Source: Aggregatimonas sangjinii (GTDB lineage: Bacteria > Bacteroidota > Bacteroidia > Flavobacteriales > Flavobacteriaceae). Taken from it: DNA of 64,000 nt. The stretch lies in the NCBI RefSeq assembly GCF_005943945.1, contig NZ_CP040710.1, positions 693,001-757,000 of the forward strand. Reading direction: 5' to 3'. How positions within the stretch are numbered: the first letter of the stretch is position 1; each line of letters begins with the position of its first letter. This document shows, piece by piece, positions 49,938 to 59,015 of the stretch. The notes beneath the pieces are model-generated. The model was given only the letters and a program-made list of their open reading frames with translations, did not search any database and had not been told where the DNA came from. The translations under genes and the position numbers were made by a program.

Positions 49938-50399
49938 ATGGGTGAGATTTTGGTAAGAAAAGCCACGCTGAAAGATTTGGAGGTATTATTGGAATACGAA
50001 CAAGGGGTTATCGAAGCCGAAAGACCGTACGACCCTACCTTGGCCGAAAACCCTATTTTGTACTACGATTTGCCAGAACTGATTTCTTCAAGTGATGCGG
50101 AAGTTGTTGTTGGGGTCGCAGCCTCCCGAGTTATCGGTTGCGGTTACGCGCTAATCAAGAAAGCGAAACACTATTTAGACCATGAGGAGTATGCGTATCT
50201 CGGCTTTATGTATACCCATCCCGATTTTAGGGGAAATGGTGTTAATTCAAAAATTTTGGACGTTTTGAAATCTTGGGCGACCGAAAAGGAAGTTTCAGAG
50301 ATAAGACTTACCGTTTACGATGAAAATGCATCGGCCATCAGGGCCTATGAAAAGTACGGATTCAAAAAGCATATTATCGAAATGCGATTGCCCGGATGA
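49938..50399 (+). CDS. GNAT-family N-acetyltransferase
   Basis: This 153-residue protein is a single GNAT fold. It begins ILVRKATLKDLEVLLEYEQ. The acetyl-CoA loop lies at GFMYTHPDFRGNGVNSKILDVLKSW near residue 95, and the C-terminal YDENASAIRAYEKYGFKKH is the usual motif B. The substrate is unknown. Its stop lies 43 bp before kynU, so co-transcription is possible. Confidence 0.92.
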   Translation: MGEILVRKATLKDLEVLLEYEQGVIEAERPYDPTLAENPILYYDLPELISSSDAEVVVGVAASRVIGCGYALIKKAKHYLDHEEYAYLGFMYTHPDFRGNGVNSKILDVLKSWATEKEVSEIRLTVYDENASAIRAYEKYGFKKHIIEMRLPG

Positions 50400-50442
50400 G
50401 CGGCAGCTATTCGTTAACGAAGTTGTATTTTTGAAGAAAATT

Positions 50443-51720
50443 ATGGCTATGCAGTTTCAGAACAGTCTTGAATTCGCAAGACAATTAGATGCCGAAGACC
50501 CGCTAAGGAAGTATAGGGATGAGTTCCACTTTCCAAAGGTGAATGGGAAGCAAGTCATTTATTTTACCGGAAATTCTCTGGGATTGCAACCTAAAAGAAC
50601 CCAAAAATTTGTCGATGAGGTCATGAACGATTGGGCAGCGCTTGCAGTCGAAGGTCATTTTCATGCAGAAAAACCGTGGTGGGACTACCACGAAAAATTA
50701 GCAGCCCCTTTGGCCATGGTAGTCGGTGCGAGGCCCGAGGAAGTTACCGTAATGAACACGCTTACGGTGAATTTGCATTTACTGATGGTTTCCTTTTACC
50801 GACCTACTGCGAAACGGTATAAAATCATCTGTGAGGAAAAGGCCTTTCCCTCCGATCAATACATGTTCGATAGCCAATTGCGTTTTCATGGGCTCGACCC
50901 CAACGACGCGCTGGTGGAACTTAAAAAAAGGGAAGGCGAGCATTATTGGCGTACTGAGGATATTATAAAGAAAATAGAGGAAACGGGCGACGAATTGGCC
51001 CTGGTACTGATCGGAGGCGTAAACTATTATTCCGGTCAGGTTTTCGATATGCAAGAAATCACCAAAGCCGGAAAAGCCGTAGGGGCCATGGTGGGCTGGG
51101 ATTTGGCTCATGCTGTGGGGAATATCGAATTGTTACTTCACGACTGGGGTGTGGATTTCGCAGCCTGGTGCAGCTACAAATATATGAATAGCGGCCCCGG
51201 AAATGCCTCGGGCGTTTTTGTGAACCAAAGGCATTTAAACAAAAAAGACATACAGCGTTTCGAAGGCTGGTGGGGTACTAAAAAGGAAACCCGTTTCTTG
51301 ATGAAGCCCGAGTTCGAGCCAATGGAGAATGCCGATGCATGGCAAATCAGCAATGCCCCGATTTTGTCGGTCGCACCGTATTTGGCTTCCTTAGGCATGT
51401 TCGAAGAAGTGGGTATGAACGCATTGATAGACAAGCGAAAAAAGATAGTGGCGTATTTGGAGTTTATCCTGGAGGAAATAGACAAAGAAGTCGATGGTAC
51501 TTTTGAAGTCATTACACCGCCGGATCGCGGTTGTCAATTATCCGTTTTCTTGCACGGGCAGGGCAAACCACTCTTCGATTACTTGATGGAAAACGGAGTA
51601 ATAACCGATTGGCGTGAACCCAATGTGATTCGTTTGGCCCCAGCACCATTCTATTGTTCCTATGAAGATATGTACCGGTTCGGTCAGATTTTGAAAAAAG
51701 GTATATTAAAAAATACATAG
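50443..51720 (+). CDS. kynU: Kynureninase
   Basis: It hydrolyses kynurenine or 3-hydroxykynurenine to (hydroxy)anthranilate and alanine using PLP. From MAMQFQNSLEFARQLD the protein has 425 residues. Active-site residues are TGNSLGLQPKR near residue 42, GWDLAHAVGN with D220 and H223, and WCSYKYMNSGPG with the PLP lysine K246, plus GWWGTKKETRF. With kmo at 56005 it forms part of the tryptophan breakdown (or quinolinate) route. No tryptophan dioxygenase gene is visible here. Confidence 0.96.
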   Translation: MAMQFQNSLEFARQLDAEDPLRKYRDEFHFPKVNGKQVIYFTGNSLGLQPKRTQKFVDEVMNDWAALAVEGHFHAEKPWWDYHEKLAAPLAMVVGARPEEVTVMNTLTVNLHLLMVSFYRPTAKRYKIICEEKAFPSDQYMFDSQLRFHGLDPNDALVELKKREGEHYWRTEDIIKKIEETGDELALVLIGGVNYYSGQVFDMQEITKAGKAVGAMVGWDLAHAVGNIELLLHDWGVDFAAWCSYKYMNSGPGNASGVFVNQRHLNKKDIQRFEGWWGTKKETRFLMKPEFEPMENADAWQISNAPILSVAPYLASLGMFEEVGMNALIDKRKKIVAYLEFILEEIDKEVDGTFEVITPPDRGCQLSVFLHGQGKPLFDYLMENGVITDWREPNVIRLAPAPFYCSYEDMYRFGQILKKGILKNT

Positions 51721-51816
51721 TGAATGACAATACTACTATGGGGCATCAAGCTTGTTCTTCATATTTCTGATGAAGTAGAAACATTTGACAGAAAGACTAA
51801 CGAAGTAAAGGCTTGA

Positions 51817-52974
51817 ATGAAATCACTACATCTTATCCTTTCAAATCCTAGATACTTTGGCCCCGCGTGGGTTTTTGCCAGTCTGAATATCTTATTTGGT
51901 ACTTGGGCCATCTACATTCCTACCGTCAAGGAAAATCTGGGTATAGATAAATCGCAGCTGGGCATCGCAATTTTTTTCTTGTCGCTTGGGGTATTTACCG
52001 TCTTTCCCGTTGCGGCAAGGATCATCAATAAAATAGGAGTTGGAAGGGCCACATGGTACGGGGTATTGTGTAGCTGTGCGGCTGCCATATTACCCTTGTT
52101 GGCGCCGAGTTATTACACTTTAATGGCCAGCCTCTTCCTTTTCGGCGCTTCCAACGGTTTTACCGATATCGCAATGAATACTTTGGTTACCGAAGTGGAA
52201 AAAAAGGACGGAACGAATTTTATGTCGGCTGCACATGGTTTTTTCAGTTTGGGAGGGGTTTTGGCCGGCCTGGGAAGTTTTCTGATCGGTCCTCTTGACA
52301 ACCCGGTGCTGCATATGGGTATGGCCGTGGCCTTGGTTTTGATAGTTAACCTGATTTTCCATAAGAAATTCAAGCATATTATTGCCGCTATCACTGAGAA
52401 CGAGGGGTTTAGCCTTAAAGTGTTTAGGCCATTGTTGCTACTCGGTCTTATTTCTTTTGTAGCTATGGGAAGCGAAGGTGCGATTGTTGATTGGAGTGGC
52501 CTGTATCTAAAGGAAATAAGTATCGCCCCCGAACCACTTTGGGGTGCAGGATTTCTAGGCTTTCAAATTACAATGACGGTAGGTCGATTTTTAGGGGATG
52601 GCGTAAGTGCCAAGCTGGGGTCCATTCCCATGGTGGCCTGGGGTACGGTGCTCGTTATTGCGGGATACGGTCTGGTCTTGACTACGAATATGTATTTGTC
52701 TATTATCGGATTTTCCCTCAGCGGACTCGGTTTTTCGGTCATGGTGCCGGAATTGTTTCGCATTGGGGGCAAGGTAAGGGGTGTGGCGTCTTCGCAGGGT
52801 ATTGCCTTTATCGCAGGTTCAGGCTATGCAGGTTTCTTATGCGCGCCGCCCATCATCGGGCAAATCGCTGATGCTTCTTCCCTTGTAACGTCTTTTTGGG
52901 TGCTGCTTTGTTGTGCCATTTTTATTTTAGTGGCTACTTTTGCCTTGTTCGGCCAAAAAGTAAAAAAAGCCTAG
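51817..52974 (+). CDS. MFS transporter
   Basis: This 385-residue protein has about twelve hydrophobic segments. Motifs of the YbjJ/FucP-like subgroup are present, such as SAAHGFFSLGGVLAGLGSF near residue 130 and MGSEGAIVDWSGLYL near 220. The substrate cannot be told. The place after kynU could point to an aromatic compound, but this is weak inference. Confidence 0.9.
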   Translation: MKSLHLILSNPRYFGPAWVFASLNILFGTWAIYIPTVKENLGIDKSQLGIAIFFLSLGVFTVFPVAARIINKIGVGRATWYGVLCSCAAAILPLLAPSYYTLMASLFLFGASNGFTDIAMNTLVTEVEKKDGTNFMSAAHGFFSLGGVLAGLGSFLIGPLDNPVLHMGMAVALVLIVNLIFHKKFKHIIAAITENEGFSLKVFRPLLLLGLISFVAMGSEGAIVDWSGLYLKEISIAPEPLWGAGFLGFQITMTVGRFLGDGVSAKLGSIPMVAWGTVLVIAGYGLVLTTNMYLSIIGFSLSGLGFSVMVPELFRIGGKVRGVASSQGIAFIAGSGYAGFLCAPPIIGQIADASSLVTSFWVLLCCAIFILVATFALFGQKVKKA

Positions 52975-53231
52975 GCGAGTAAACTTCGGAATATAAAAAC
53001 TTCATCTTCAAGTTTCGACTATTTGATAGATACCTTCTGTAGTATTTCAATACAAATACCAATAAATCAGCATTTTAATAGCTTATTTAACACTTTCTAT
53101 GCAATAATCGCAATATTAATTTGCTGATTTCATTTTTTTTACAGTTTACCGTTCGTCGAAAATATGACCCTCTCGTCGCTGTTTTCTCAGTTATATCCGT
53201 ACATACAATTGTTATTTAACCCCAAAATTAA

Positions 53232-54305
53232 ATGAACATGAAAACTAAAAATGAAAAAATGAAACGAAGAAACAAAATGTACCGTATTGCTATGGTGGCT
53301 ATGGTGTTTGCTTTGGGATTTACCTCCTGTGAAAAAGACACCATTACCAATGAACCCGAGACAGCTGTGGAAAATCAAGAAGAGGCTGTAGATCAGGAAT
53401 CACAATTCATTACCAAGTATTTTTTAGGTACTGAGGTAAAGGTTAGATTAGAGGAAGATGGCACCTACAGTTTGGCTGGCAGTGATGCCCGATTATTTGA
53501 AGACCAACTCACTGACAGTCCATCGGACTTTGACGAAAATCCAAACCCTGAAGATGGCCTTACCGCTCTGGGCCTTGGTGGCGGTGTGCGAAAATGGACG
53601 AATAGTACCATTGTTTACCAAATTCAAGGATTGAGCTCATCGGTACGATCTGAGTTGCAAAAGTCTTTTGATGAGTGGACGAGCAAAACGAACGTTCGCT
53701 TTAAAGAGCGTACCAACGAATCGAACTATGTAACCATTTCCTCCTCGGGTTCTAACAGCAATTCTGGCGTGGCTACCCTAGGGATGAACGGGAATAGGGG
53801 ATTTATTCGACTCGGTACCCGTGCCACGGCAGTAGTTATCATTCATGAAATTGGCCACACCTTAGGCTATATTCATGAACAGAATCGCAGTGATAGGGAT
53901 GATTTCATCATTATCAATTTCCAGAACATACAGGATAACGCGGTAGACCAGTTTTTCAAAAGTAGTTCGGCTACGCTGGTTACCAGTCAATTCGACATCA
54001 ATTCGACCATGATGTACGGGAGTTATACGTTTACTAAAAACGGTCAACCGACCATCACGGATCTGAACGGAAATGTATTACCACGACGACAGGCAAGGGT
54101 ATCCGATCTTGATATTGCTGGTACCAATTCTATTTATCCGGCGGTAGATGGCGAAAACCCTAACCCACCGACAGCTGATGCTTGTGACGGTGTTCAGGAA
54201 TGGTCTCGTTTTCGGAGGTACAATGTTGGTGATCGTGTTACGTATAGAGGGCGCTTATACGAACGGGACTTTACCAGATGGAATTTCATCAAAAATTGTG
54301 GATAG
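53232..54305 (+). CDS. Astacin-like zinc metalloprotease, lipoprotein
   Basis: This 357-residue protein is anchored by a lipobox cysteine ([10 protein letters not shown]33) after a long, basic N-terminus. The protease domain (about residues 115-300) has [21 protein letters not shown], the full astacin HExxHxxGxxHExxR zinc motif, and the Met-turn [10 protein letters not shown]. The C-terminal 45 residues ([30 protein letters not shown]) resemble a chitin-binding CBM5/12 module. A surface-bound protease with a sugar-binding tail is likely. A second ATG two codons later is an alternative start. Confidence 0.92.
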   Translation: MNMKTKNEKMKRRNKMYRIAMVAMVFALGFTSCEKDTITNEPETAVENQEEAVDQESQFITKYFLGTEVKVRLEEDGTYSLAGSDARLFEDQLTDSPSDFDENPNPEDGLTALGLGGGVRKWTNSTIVYQIQGLSSSVRSELQKSFDEWTSKTNVRFKERTNESNYVTISSSGSNSNSGVATLGMNGNRGFIRLGTRATAVVIIHEIGHTLGYIHEQNRSDRDDFIIINFQNIQDNAVDQFFKSSSATLVTSQFDINSTMMYGSYTFTKNGQPTITDLNGNVLPRRQARVSDLDIAGTNSIYPAVDGENPNPPTADACDGVQEWSRFRRYNVGDRVTYRGRLYERDFTRWNFIKNCG

Positions 54306-54369
54306 CAACAATCGGGGTTGAAGTTTAAAGGACACCGTTCATGTCTAAAAAAATGAACATTGGCATTGA

Positions 54370-54402
54370 AAAACCGCTCGAGAGAGCGGTTTTCTTTTTT
54401 TG
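54370..54402. terminator. Bidirectional terminator
   Basis: AAAACCGCTC and GAGCGGTTTT form a 10-bp stem with a 4-nt loop. T runs follow on the plus strand and A runs precede it, so it can serve both convergent genes. Confidence 0.88.
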
Positions 54403-54423
54403 AATGATTTGGCCACCTAAAAA

Positions 54424-55086
54424 TCAGTTCATCTCGATATCGGTAAAATAGAGCTTGAAATTTCCTTCGGGCATTTTGTGTATTTTGGCCAATTTGATGC
54501 CGTTTATGTCTTCATAATCTTCAAAAGTGGTCATCATTGATGGGGTAGGGGCGTTGCCCTTTCGAAATACCCATTCTTGAACGATGAAATCATCACCAAA
54601 ATAAAAGTCATAGGCGTCGCCAGGGGTATATCCACCTTCGGCACCGTACGTAATGGTCAATTTCTGCATGGTTTTTTTGCTAATGGGTGCTTCGGCCTCT
54701 GCGCTGTGTTCATGCGTAATATTGTCACTATCCCATACCAACTGGTAGGGTGCCAACAACCAATATTTGTCATTGATGAAGCCTGCATTGGTCTTGTGGG
54801 CAGCGCTGTCCATTTCCGACCAATTGTATTCCATTGTTCCTTCATCGGAAATAGCCGTAATATCATTGGTTTTCGGTTGCCAAATCCACGTTCGCTCGAA
54901 GTGGGAGGTATCGCGATCTACATTGAAGGTAAACTTGATTTTTTCTACGTTCGCCCAATTTTCAAAACCGTTGGCGTTTGCCACTTTTTGTAATATGGAA
55001 GGTTCCTGAGGATCCGATTTACCAAGTATTGTAAAGCTTGAGGATAGTACTGTTACAGCCAAGAGGCCAAAGAGATATTTTTTCAT
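54424..55086 (-). CDS. Exported hypothetical protein (DUF6503-like)
   Basis: This 220-residue protein has a signal peptide (LLAVTVLSSSFTILG). The beta-rich body reads ENWANVEKIKFTFNVDRDTSHFERTWIWQPKTNDIT, LLAPYQLVWDSDNITHEHS and FYFGDDFIVQEWVFRKGN, with a terminal TFEDYEDINGIKLAKIHKM. This layout recalls outer-membrane lipoprotein carrier-like folds, and I believe it matches DUF6503. No function is known. Confidence 0.75.
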   Translation of the reverse strand: MKKYLFGLLAVTVLSSSFTILGKSDPQEPSILQKVANANGFENWANVEKIKFTFNVDRDTSHFERTWIWQPKTNDITAISDEGTMEYNWSEMDSAAHKTNAGFINDKYWLLAPYQLVWDSDNITHEHSAEAEAPISKKTMQKLTITYGAEGGYTPGDAYDFYFGDDFIVQEWVFRKGNAPTPSMMTTFEDYEDINGIKLAKIHKMPEGNFKLYFTDIEMN

Positions 55087-55204
55087 GGTTCTCGATTTTT
55101 GTCAAAGATAGGGGCTAAAGCCGTTCAAATAGTTAGAAAGATAAGATTTATAAGGGCAGACGAATGTCCTTGTCACAACTACTATTTTTTCGAAAAGAAA
55201 TGAT

Positions 55205-55212
55205 TAATTTTG
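55205..55212 (+). promoter_or_regulatory. -7 box of clpP
   Basis: TAATTTTG matches TAnnTTTG, 22 bp before the ATG. No TTG at the right distance was found. Confidence 0.45.
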
Positions 55213-55234
55213 AAATTCAATAAGAAAGACAAAA

Positions 55235-55783
55235 ATGAGTTCAAAAAAAGGAAAAATACAAGAGGCCATAGACGAAAAAATGTTGGATGAACGCAAGGTG
55301 TTCCTTTGGGGCATGGTTGATGACGATTCCGCAAAGCACGTTATCGATCGCCTGTTGTATTTGGATTTGCAGAATGACAAAGAAATACAACTCTACATCA
55401 ATAGCCCGGGAGGATATGTCACCTCCGGTTTTGCGATGTACGATACCATCAGGTCATTAAAGAGTCCGGTATCGACCATTTGTACTGGTCTGGCGGCATC
55501 AATGGGTTCGATATTGCTCTCCGTAGGAAAAAAAGGAAGACGTTTTATACAACCACATGCGCAGGTCATGATTCACCAACCGAGTGGTGGCGCTAGGGGT
55601 CAAGCTTCGAATATTGAGATCCAAGCACGGGAAATCATAAAAACTAAGGAGTTGAGCGCCCGACTTTTGGCCGACAATTGTGGGCAGAAATTCGAAAAAG
55701 TACTCAAGGATTTTGATCGCGACTATTGGATGAGTGCCGAAGAGTCCGTTGAATACGGAATCGTTGATGGTATTATGAAGTGA
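55235..55783 (+). CDS. clpP: ClpP-family serine protease
   Basis: This 182-residue protease subunit has the triad in CTGLAASMGSILL (S89), QVMIHQPSGGARGQASNIEI (H114) and DFDRDYWMSAEE (D163). It lacks the longer N-terminus of some ClpP proteins. ClpP forms a barrel with ClpX or ClpA for protein turnover. No Clp ATPase gene is adjacent, so this may be a second clpP copy as in other Flavobacteriia, by inference. Confidence 0.94.
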   Translation: MSSKKGKIQEAIDEKMLDERKVFLWGMVDDDSAKHVIDRLLYLDLQNDKEIQLYINSPGGYVTSGFAMYDTIRSLKSPVSTICTGLAASMGSILLSVGKKGRRFIQPHAQVMIHQPSGGARGQASNIEIQAREIIKTKELSARLLADNCGQKFEKVLKDFDRDYWMSAEESVEYGIVDGIMK

Positions 55784-55804
55784 TTTACGAATTCTCAAAA
55801 TTAG

Positions 55805-55840
55805 AAAAAGTCCTTCGCAGTGTATGTGAAGGACTTTTTG
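55805..55840 (+). terminator. Terminator of clpP
   Basis: A 12-bp perfect stem (AAAAAGTCCTTC 55805-55816, GAAGGACTTTTT 55828-55839) with an 11-nt loop. Confidence 0.9.
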
Positions 55841-56004
55841 CATATATATAGACGCTTTCGCGGGATATATTATATACGCGACAGATGTTGAATTGGTCTT
55901 TCGTACCATGTTAAAAAAAGGCTAACTTTAGTCATTGATTTAAAACCCTTTCTTTCCGAATACGTTTTTTATGATTAGTATGCCGTTCCTCTGATAAAAT
56001 TAGC

Positions 56005-57345
56005 ATGAAACAAACATCAAAGAACATCGCCATTATCGGTTCAGGTCTCGTAGGTTCGCTACTTGCCATTTATTTGAAGCGCCGCGGGCACCTTGTAACC
56101 GTTTTTGACCGTAGGCCGGATATTCGAAATATAGAGTTTTCCGGTCGTTCCATTAATTTGGCAATGAGCAATCGTGGATGGCGTTCCCTACGAGAGGTGG
56201 GTATCGAGGCTGAAATCAAAAAAATCGCCATTCCTTTGGACAAGAGGGCAATGCATGTTGTGGGGAAATCGCAATATTACCAAAAGTACGGAAAGGAAGG
56301 TGAAGCCATTTGGTCGATTTCGAGGGGCGTATTGAACAAGAGGATGATCGATTTGGCCGAAAAAGCCGGCGTATCGTTTCGATTCGAGGAAAAAGTATGG
56401 GATATCGATTTGCCCGAGGCGAAAGTCTATACGGGAGAGACTGAAAAGGGGCATTGGTCGGAATACCAATACGATATGGTCTTTGGTTGTGACGGTGCCT
56501 TTTCAAGGGTACGCCACAAAATGCAGCGTCGCAGTCGTTTCGACTATTCCCAAGATTTTATAGATGTGGGTTATAAGGAATTGACGATACCTGCCAATGC
56601 CGACGGAACACACAAATTGGATAAGAATTCCTTCCATATTTGGCCGCGGGGCAGGTTCATGCTTATCGCCATGCCCAATCTGGACGGGAGTTTTACCTGT
56701 ACCTTGTTCATGCCTTTTGAAGGGGAGGTGTCCTTTGAAAATATTAGGACGAAAGCGCAGGCAAAAACCTTTTTCAGTACGTACTTCCCGAATGTCATGC
56801 AGGTGATGGATGATTTGATGGAAGATTTTTTCAAAAACCCGACCAGTGCCATGGTAACCATGAAATGCTATCCTTGGTCGTATTGGGATAAGGTTGCCCT
56901 AGTAGGCGACTCGGCCCATGCCGTGGTTCCCTTTTACGGGCAAGGAATGAACGCCGGTTTTGAGGATATTTATGTATTGGACCAATATATGGGGCAATTT
57001 GGAGACGATTGGGAAACCATTTTTATGAAATACCAAGAAGATCGCAAGCCCAATGCAGATGCCATAGCCGAACTCAGCTACCGTAATTTTATCGAGATGA
57101 GCAGCAAAACGGCAGATGCCAAATTTTTATTACAGAAAAAAATAGAAAAGCATTTCGCCGCGAAGCATCCTCAGAAGTGGGTTCCGGCTTACTCCCGTGT
57201 TACATTCTCCGAACGGCCCTATGCCGAGGCACTGGCTATGGGCGATGCTCAAGAGGCCATCATGCAAACTATCATGAACATTCCAGGTATTGAGAAGAAA
57301 TGGGATAGTAGCGAGGTGGAGGAGCGGATGCTAGGCTTGCTGTAA
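56005..57345 (+). CDS. kmo: Kynurenine 3-monooxygenase
   Basis: This FAD-dependent enzyme hydroxylates kynurenine at C3 with NADPH and O2. The 446-residue protein has the Rossmann motif IIGSGLVGSLLAIYLKRRGH at the N-terminus, EFSGRSINLAMSNRGWRSLREVG near residue 50, the Asp-Gly motif FGCDGAFSRVRHKMQ near 155 and VALVGDSAHAVVPFYGQGMNAGFED near 305. These match KMO. Its product feeds the kynureninase encoded at 50443. The 3' end overlaps the convergent DUF2834 gene by 15 bp. Confidence 0.96.
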   Translation: MKQTSKNIAIIGSGLVGSLLAIYLKRRGHLVTVFDRRPDIRNIEFSGRSINLAMSNRGWRSLREVGIEAEIKKIAIPLDKRAMHVVGKSQYYQKYGKEGEAIWSISRGVLNKRMIDLAEKAGVSFRFEEKVWDIDLPEAKVYTGETEKGHWSEYQYDMVFGCDGAFSRVRHKMQRRSRFDYSQDFIDVGYKELTIPANADGTHKLDKNSFHIWPRGRFMLIAMPNLDGSFTCTLFMPFEGEVSFENIRTKAQAKTFFSTYFPNVMQVMDDLMEDFFKNPTSAMVTMKCYPWSYWDKVALVGDSAHAVVPFYGQGMNAGFEDIYVLDQYMGQFGDDWETIFMKYQEDRKPNADAIAELSYRNFIEMSSKTADAKFLLQKKIEKHFAAKHPQKWVPAYSRVTFSERPYAEALAMGDAQEAIMQTIMNIPGIEKKWDSSEVEERMLGLL

Positions 57346-57693
57346 GTCCTTTTTTTGCTTTCGTATGTTACGCTCCCGAAAAAACAAGAATAACGGAAAA
57401 CTGAAGGCCAATGCCACTAAAAATGTCAAAGGGATATAAACCCACCAATGGCGCATCTTCAATTTTCGGGCTTCATAAACCATCCACACCAAGAACACGA
57501 TAGCCACAACGGCAATATCGGCATTTATCGATTTTGCCGGTAGTGTAGTTTTCGTAAGTGCAATAAAATTGCCGATCGAGGTGTCTGCTACCTCCGTATA
57601 AAACCGAATATTGAAATACCAAGTGGCGCACAACCCTATAATGGCCAATACCAAAAAAAAGATTTCGATCGTAGTAAATTTTGGTCTCATCAC
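57331..57693 (-). CDS. DUF2834-family membrane protein
   Basis: This 120-residue protein has three hydrophobic segments (IEIFFLVLAIIGLCATWYF, IAVVAIVFLVWMVYEA, YIPLTFLVALAFSFPLFLF) and a basic C-terminus. The WYFN start and FLVWMVYEARKLKMRHWWVY centre match DUF2834. The function is unknown. It overlaps the preceding DUF4174 gene by 4 bp (ATGA), so the two are coupled. Confidence 0.85.
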   Translation of the reverse strand: MMRPKFTTIEIFFLVLAIIGLCATWYFNIRFYTEVADTSIGNFIALTKTTLPAKSINADIAVVAIVFLVWMVYEARKLKMRHWWVYIPLTFLVALAFSFPLFLFFRERNIRKQKKDLQQA

Positions 57694-58148
57694 TTATTCC
57701 TAATTTCCGATCGGCGCATGGGCATGCCGTCTATCAGGTCGAAAATTTCTTCCGGTTCTACCTGAAAATCCTTTTTCAGCTTGCATCCACCATCTTTACC
57801 AAACAACAAAACGCCGGTAAAATCCGATTTGATACGGGCAGTTTTACGAATTTCGGTAATTCGAATATCTACCTTCTCATAGCTTTCGTCAAAAACATCG
57901 CGTCGAGTGGCCAAAAACAAAACTAAATCGCGTTCAGCCATTTCTTCTTCTGTATTTCGGAACTGCTCCAGTTGATTCTGCATCGCTTGTGAATCGATAG
58001 TTTTTCCTACCAGAAAGACGATTCTGTTTTTCCATTTATAATCGTCAAGGCTTTGGGCGATGGTCGTCATCGGTGCTAGCATGGTTAGTGTAATCAGAAG
58101 GAAATAGCATTGCGCAATTTTCTTTGAAAAGTAATCCTTCGTTTTCAT
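57690..58148 (-). CDS. DUF4174-family exported protein
   Basis: The start at MKTKDYFSKKIAQCYFLLITLTML gives a signal peptide and 152 residues. A longer reading to 58319 would run through the terminator at 58177-58213 and is rejected. The domain reads LDDYKWKNRIVFLVGKTIDSQAMQNQLEQF, EEEMAERDLVLFLAT and FTGVLLFGKDGGCKLKKDF, the DUF4174 thioredoxin-like pattern without CxxC. Probably periplasmic. Function is unknown. Confidence 0.85.
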   Translation of the reverse strand: MKTKDYFSKKIAQCYFLLITLTMLAPMTTIAQSLDDYKWKNRIVFLVGKTIDSQAMQNQLEQFRNTEEEMAERDLVLFLATRRDVFDESYEKVDIRITEIRKTARIKSDFTGVLLFGKDGGCKLKKDFQVEPEEIFDLIDGMPMRRSEIRNK

Positions 58149-58172
58149 TGCAACAGTATTTAAGATAAGGTA

Positions 58173-58213
58173 CAAAAAAAAGCCATCCGGAGTTTTTATC
58201 GGGATGGCTTTTT
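58173..58213 (-). terminator. Terminator of the coiled-coil protein gene
   Basis: AAAAAGCCATCC (58177-58188) pairs perfectly with GGATGGCTTTTT (58202-58213), with a 13-nt loop and a T run on the minus strand. Confidence 0.9.
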
Positions 58214-58233
58214 GATAGCTTGATATAAGCTGC

Positions 58234-59013
58234 TTATAAGTTTGAGAACATCTTGTGCATTTTTTCCTGTTCTTCCTCTGCCAGGGTAGGGTCGACCAAA
58301 ATACGACCACTGTGCTCATCGGTTATGATTTTTTTGCGTGAGGCGATCTCGACTTGTACTTGGGGCGGAATGGTAAAGAAAGAACCCCCAGAGGCACCTC
58401 TTTCGATCGCGACCACGGCCAAGCCGTTCTTCACATTGCTTCGAATGCGTGCGTAAGCTTTCACCAAGCGCTCATCAATATCTTTCTGGAATTTTTCCGA
58501 TTGCGACAACAAGGCTTTTTCCTCTTTCTCGGTCTCGGCCAAGATATCGTTCAATTCGTTCTTTTTGTGTTTTAAATGTGATTCCCTTTCGCTTAAACGT
58601 TCCTTGGTCTCGGCGATAACCACTTTCTTTTGTTCTATCTGCGCCTTAAATTCCTTAATGTTCTTTTCGGCCAGTTGAATTTCAAGTTCCTGAAATTCCA
58701 ATTCTTTACTTATAGAGTTGAATTCACGGCTATTGCGAACGTTCTTTTGCTGCTCTGTATATTTCTTGATCAACGCTTTCGATTCGTCGATAAGGTTTTT
58801 CTTGGCCCCGATCTCGAAGTTGATCGTCTCCACATCGGTCTTGAGTTTGTCCATCCTTGTTTTCAGGCCCGATACTTCATCTTCCAAATCTTCAACTTCC
58901 AACGGAAGCTCACCACGTACATTTCGTATTTCGTCAACCCTAGAATCTATTAATTGCAAATCGTACAATGCCCTTAACTTCTCTTCTACCGTTGCTTCTG
59001 CTTTTTTCGCCAT
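58234..59013 (-). CDS. CT398-like coiled-coil protein with cysteine-less zinc-ribbon region
   Basis: This 259-residue protein is nearly all coiled coil to about residue 190, followed by the C-terminal domain that in relatives is a C4-type zinc ribbon (PF02591). Here the region reads RGASGGSFFTIPPQVQVEIASRKKIITDEHSGRILVD. The four positions that carry cysteines elsewhere are Ser, Ser, Thr-Asp and Ser, so no zinc site is possible. Family members are thought to bind nucleic acid. It ends 2 bp before the Nif3-like gene start side and is probably co-transcribed with it. Confidence 0.88.
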   Translation of the reverse strand: MAKKAEATVEEKLRALYDLQLIDSRVDEIRNVRGELPLEVEDLEDEVSGLKTRMDKLKTDVETINFEIGAKKNLIDESKALIKKYTEQQKNVRNSREFNSISKELEFQELEIQLAEKNIKEFKAQIEQKKVVIAETKERLSERESHLKHKKNELNDILAETEKEEKALLSQSEKFQKDIDERLVKAYARIRSNVKNGLAVVAIERGASGGSFFTIPPQVQVEIASRKKIITDEHSGRILVDPTLAEEEQEKMHKMFSNL

Positions 59014-59015
59014 AC

